Assembly (NCBI RefSeq): GCF_001420995.1
Contig: NZ_CP012185.1
Span: forward strand, 1-64,000
Direction of reading: 5' to 3'
Length of the DNA stretch: 64,000 nucleotides
Origin: Pseudonocardia sp. EC080619-01
GTDB taxonomy: Bacteria > Actinomycetota > Actinomycetes > Mycobacteriales > Pseudonocardiaceae
Part shown: piece after piece, positions 61,364-64,000 of the stretch
Layout of the letters: every line of letters starts with the position of its first letter
Position numbering within the stretch: position 1 is the first letter of the stretch
The notes under the pieces: generated by a model
What the model was told of the DNA's origin: nothing
Database searches by the model: none
Seen by the model: the letters and a program-made list of their open reading frames with translations, nothing else
Program-made: the position numbers and the translations under genes

Positions 61364-61839
61364 GTGCCCGCCCCGTCGAAGTAGAGGAACACGATCTCGG
61401 CGACGAGCGCGGGCCTGGTCGCACCCTCGATCTCGACCGTGACCTCAGAGGTGACCCGCAGGCCACCCTTCGAATGCTCGGCAGAGCGCACGACCTCGCG
61501 CGAGCGGACCCGGGCCCCCGCCGGCACGGGGTTCAGGAAGCGCAGGCGATTGGCGCCGACGTTGACGATCCGGCCGGCGCCAACCGTGTACACCGTCGGC
61601 TGGAGGGTGCCCAGCAGCGACAGAGTCAACATGCCGTGGGCGATCGTCGTACCGCCTGGTGCCTCCCGGGCCGCGCGCTCGACGTCGACGTGGATCCACT
61701 GCCGATCCCCGGTGGCATCGGCGAACCGGTCGATGACGTCCTGGCTGACGGTGAACCAGTCGCCCGGCCCGAGCTCCTCGCCCTCGGTCGCCGCGAGCTT
61801 CGCTGCGCTCTCGAACCGGCGCGAGCTCAATCCTCCCAC
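61360..61839 (-). CDS. MaoC-family enoyl-CoA hydratase
   Basis: A 159-residue MaoC dehydratase with DATGDRQWIHVDVERA (catalytic Asp/His) and GGTTIAHGMLTLSLLG, similar to the one at 34063. It would hydrate the product of the paired dehydrogenases, as ChsH1-ChsH2 do in the igr pathway. The start is uncertain: GTG at 61839 is used, but a TTG overlapping the SDR stop (TTGA) directly after GGAGGA is also possible. It overlaps the SDR gene. Confidence 0.88.
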   Translation of the reverse strand: MGGLSSRRFESAAKLAATEGEELGPGDWFTVSQDVIDRFADATGDRQWIHVDVERAAREAPGGTTIAHGMLTLSLLGTLQPTVYTVGAGRIVNVGANRLRFLNPVPAGARVRSREVVRSAEHSKGGLRVTSEVTVEIEGATRPALVAEIVFLYFDGAGT

Positions 61840-62738
61840 CGGCCGATCGCGCGCAGGCGCTGCTCGGTGCGGCCCTCGATCCCCGGCTGTGTCGGGGTGG
61901 CCGTCGACAGATCGGCGATCTCCTCGTACCGGTCCGCGATCATCTCGGGCGTCAGGGGCCGGGCCGGATCGAACTGCACACCGTCGGTCTCGAACAGATG
62001 CACCCGGGAGTACCCGCCCGCCATGGTCTGCACGATCTGTCCGCTGGTGCTGCACTCCTCGCTGACCAGATAGGCCACGCCGGGCGAGACGAGCTCGGCG
62101 GTGAGGTAGCGGTCCAACGCCGGCGGGTTGAGACCAGCGGTCATGCGGGTGGCGGCTCCCGGCGAGATCGCGTTGATCAGCACGTTGTTGCGGGCGCCCT
62201 CGATCGCCAGGCTGTTCATCAGTCCGACCATGCCCAGCTTCGCGGTGCCATAGGCGCTCTGTCCGAGGTTGCCGTTCGTTCCCGCGATGGACGTGGTCAC
62301 GACGATCCGTCCGTACTTGGCCTCGTTCATGTGCGGCCACGCGGCGTGGGTGCAGTAGACCGTGCCCAGAAGGTGGACGCCCAGGACGGTCGTGAAGTCC
62401 TCGAGCGGCTGCTTCTTGAACGTGCGGTCCCGGAGGATCCCGGCGTTGTTCACCAGGATGTCGATCTTGCCGAAGTGGTCGAGGGCCGTCTGCACGATCT
62501 GTCGGGCCCCGACCGGGTCAGCGACACTGTCGTGATTGGCCACGGCCTCGCCGCCCGCCTTCTCGATCTCGGCGACGACCAGGTCGGCCGCAGTCGCATC
62601 CGCACCCTCGCCCGCGACCGCTCCTCCGAGGTCGTTGACCACGACCCGAGCCCCGCGGGACGCGAGGAGTAACGCATGCGAGCGGCCCAGACCGCCACCC
62701 GCGCCCGTGACGACTGCCACACGACCGGCGAAATCCAT
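61827..62738 (-). CDS. SDR oxidoreductase, (3R)-hydroxyacyl-CoA dehydrogenase-like
   Basis: A 303-residue SDR with TGAGGGLG (about 11-18), NDLGGAVAGEG, NNAGILRDR and catalytic YGTAK, of the HSD17B4 type like those at 13713 and 29413. First gene of the igr-like operon. The ATG at 62738 follows AGAGAGGAAG. A (R)-hydroxyacyl-CoA from the MaoC gene next door is its likely substrate. Confidence 0.89.
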   Translation of the reverse strand: MDFAGRVAVVTGAGGGLGRSHALLLASRGARVVVNDLGGAVAGEGADATAADLVVAEIEKAGGEAVANHDSVADPVGARQIVQTALDHFGKIDILVNNAGILRDRTFKKQPLEDFTTVLGVHLLGTVYCTHAAWPHMNEAKYGRIVVTTSIAGTNGNLGQSAYGTAKLGMVGLMNSLAIEGARNNVLINAISPGAATRMTAGLNPPALDRYLTAELVSPGVAYLVSEECSTSGQIVQTMAGGYSRVHLFETDGVQFDPARPLTPEMIADRYEEIADLSTATPTQPGIEGRTEQRLRAIGRWED

Positions 62739-62982
62739 TCCGAACTTCCTCTCTGAAGTACCCGGCCGCGCCGCTCGCAGCGGCGACCCCGGCACGACCA
62801 AGACCCCAGTCGACCGACCGAGCGGACGACATCTTCGACGGATCGACCCTCACACCCGGCGGCGCCCAGTCAGGGGGACAGTGCGTTTACTGAGGCCGCT
62901 GGGGTCGAGAGGAATGAAAGCAGGCCGGGACAACCCAGTCAACCGACTGGTCGGACGAGCGTTCCCCGTCGCCACTTTCTAC

Positions 62983-63026
62983 GTGACATCGCACCCCAGT
63001 CGGGCTTAATCTAGTTCTGGTTAAAG
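62983..63026 (+). promoter_or_regulatory. Promoter and operator candidate before the last gene
   Basis: GTGACA (62983-62988) and TAATCT (63007-63012) are 18 bases apart. The element TTAATCTAGTTCTGGTTAAA (63006-63025) shares 14 of 20 bases with 22997-23016. It lies in the region divergent to the igr-like operon. Confidence 0.6.
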
Positions 63027-63057
63027 CACTTCACGGCTCGCGACGAAGGGAGCACGG

Positions 63058-64000
63058 ATGCGACGAAAGCTGACGACCAGGGACGGCGACGCGCTCACCC
63101 GGACCCGGGATGCTGCCGTCGGCCCCGGTTGGTTCGACCGCTTCTACGTCAATGCGCACGCAGACACGGCCGCGCCCTTCGTGATGCTCGGTGCCGGCGT
63201 CTATCCGGCCGAGGGTCTCGTCGACGGCTACGCCTCAATCGTCACCGAGACCGAGCAGATCAACCTGCGGGTCTCGAGTGCCGCCGACCCAGCGGATCTG
63301 CCGAACGCCGTGGGCCCGCTGTCCTGGGAGACCGTCGAACCGCTCCGATCCTGGCGAATCCGATTGGGAGACAACCCGTCCGGAATGACCGCCGACCTCA
63401 CCTGGACTGCTCGGACCGCACCGTGGGAGTGCGCGGAGGTGGTTCTGCCCGGCGGCGACGGCTCCTTGCTGGCCTTCGACCACGCCTTCCAGTCCGGCAC
63501 CCATGAGGGTTGGGTGGAGGTCGACGGGACCCGCCACGAGGTGCGCGGCTGGACCGGGCAGCGGGACCGCTCTCGCGGTCGTAGACCGGCAACTGCCGGT
63601 CAGGGGGTGCACCTCTGGGTGCAAGCGCAGTTCCCAGACGAGTGTGTGGCCTTCATGTACGACCTCGACCGCTCCAACCAACCCACCCTGCTCGACGGCG
63701 CCGTGCTCGGCACTGACGGCGGAGTGGACCCGATCGTGGCCGTAGGGCACGACCTGGGGTTCGACACCGACCTCGAAGCCCGCCCCGCACGCCTGGACCT
63801 TCGTACCGAGCGGGGCAGACGGCTCGGGCTACGAGTGGACCCCACGGTGCGTCGCGGAGGCTTCCTGGCCGCAGCAGGCTACGGCTCGTTCCACGGACGC
63901 GACCACGGCCCGTCTCACCTCGAGCACGACCGCTGGGACCTCCACGCCGCTGACCGGGTGCCGCGCGCACTGGGCTACCCGCTGACCGACCGGCTCGCCA
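63058..64000 (+). CDS. Lipocalin-like (CrtC/AttH-clan) protein of unknown function, truncated
   Basis: The first 314 residues are present; the gene runs off the window. GAAGGGAG precedes the ATG. No signal peptide is seen. Features are a Trp-rich beta pattern and the segment VRGWTGQRDRSRGRRPAT followed by HLWVQAQFPDECVAFMYDLD, which recalls proteins of the hydroxyneurosporene synthase/AttH lipocalin-like clan found near steroid and terpenoid catabolic genes. I cannot assign a reaction; binding or hydration of a hydrophobic ligand is a guess. Confidence 0.6.
   Translation, partial: MRRKLTTRDGDALTRTRDAAVGPGWFDRFYVNAHADTAAPFVMLGAGVYPAEGLVDGYASIVTETEQINLRVSSAADPADLPNAVGPLSWETVEPLRSWRIRLGDNPSGMTADLTWTARTAPWECAEVVLPGGDGSLLAFDHAFQSGTHEGWVEVDGTRHEVRGWTGQRDRSRGRRPATAGQGVHLWVQAQFPDECVAFMYDLDRSNQPTLLDGAVLGTDGGVDPIVAVGHDLGFDTDLEARPARLDLRTERGRRLGLRVDPTVRRGGFLAAAGYGSFHGRDHGPSHLEHDRWDLHAADRVPRALGYPLTDRLA

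Noticed and set aside
1..64000. CRISPR arrays, tRNA or rRNA genes, insertion sequences, integrases
   Set aside because: Searched by eye for repeated spacer-like units, tRNA-like cloverleaf ends, transposase motifs and long direct or terminal repeats; none found. A tool-based scan could still reveal a small RNA.

Overview
The window is high-GC DNA with dense, often overlapping genes (ATGA and GTGA junctions), frequent GTG starts, purine-rich ribosome binding sites and many TetR-type regulators. Together with an Mce/YrbE lipid-import operon and a WS/DGAT acyltransferase this indicates an actinomycete of the mycolate or Pseudonocardia type; the genus cannot be fixed from the sequence alone. No rRNA, tRNA, insertion sequence, phage gene or CRISPR array was seen.

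The 64 kb reads as one large catabolic region for a hydrophobic, probably cyclic (steroid-, terpenoid- or alicyclic-like) substrate that is handled as CoA thioesters. By my count it holds 3 acyl-CoA ligases, 5 acyl-CoA dehydrogenases, 9 crotonase domains, 2 MaoC hydratases, 7 short-chain dehydrogenases, 3 thiolases plus one Ltp-type thiolase-fold protein, a FadB-type fusion, a family III CoA-transferase, 2 cytochromes P450, a 3Fe-4S ferredoxin, a ferredoxin reductase, a two-subunit Rieske oxygenase, 2 small SCP2 sterol-carrier proteins, 2 MFS transporters and 5 TetR-family regulators.

Layout. 1-3.6 kb: start of an Mce operon on the minus strand (yrbEA, yrbEB, mceA, mceB cut by the window edge). 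4.3-9.7 kb: CoA ligase divergent from a two-HTH TetR regulator, then an SCP2-P450 pair divergent from another TetR gene. 9.7-16 kb: thioesterase, then a plus-strand run of NTF2-like protein, crotonase, CoA ligase, SDR, crotonase and NTF2-like protein. 16.1-21.6 kb: minus-strand beta-oxidation operon (thiolase, FadB fusion, HSDL2-like SDR, acyl-CoA dehydrogenase), divergent from a second two-HTH TetR gene followed by an acyl-CoA dehydrogenase and an SDR (to 25 kb). 25.5-36 kb: a 12-gene minus-strand operon running P450, ferredoxin, MaoC, Rieske alpha and beta, small protein, two crotonases, SDR, aldehyde dehydrogenase, thiolase, CoA-transferase. 36-41.8 kb: plus-strand SDR, acyl-CoA dehydrogenase, two paralogous TetR genes, crotonase and SCP2. 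41.8-44.3 kb: ferredoxin reductase and thiolase. 44.4-48.3 kb: crotonase, NTF2-crotonase fusion, DUF2795-like protein, WS/DGAT. 48.3-51 kb: SDR and two alpha/beta hydrolases. 51.4-62.7 kb: an operon resembling the mycobacterial igr cholesterol side-chain operon (SDR, MaoC, Ltp, DUF35, two acyl-CoA dehydrogenases, crotonase, CoA ligase), followed by two MFS transporters and a flavin reductase. The last gene, from 63.06 kb, is cut by the window end.

The proposed flow (inference) is: import by Mce/YrbE or MFS, oxygenation by the P450s and the Rieske oxygenase with shared electron carriers, aldehyde oxidation, CoA activation, several parallel beta-oxidation or retro-aldol routes, and possible storage of acyl groups by WS/DGAT. 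Short AT-rich elements that recur upstream of many of these transcription units suggest shared control.
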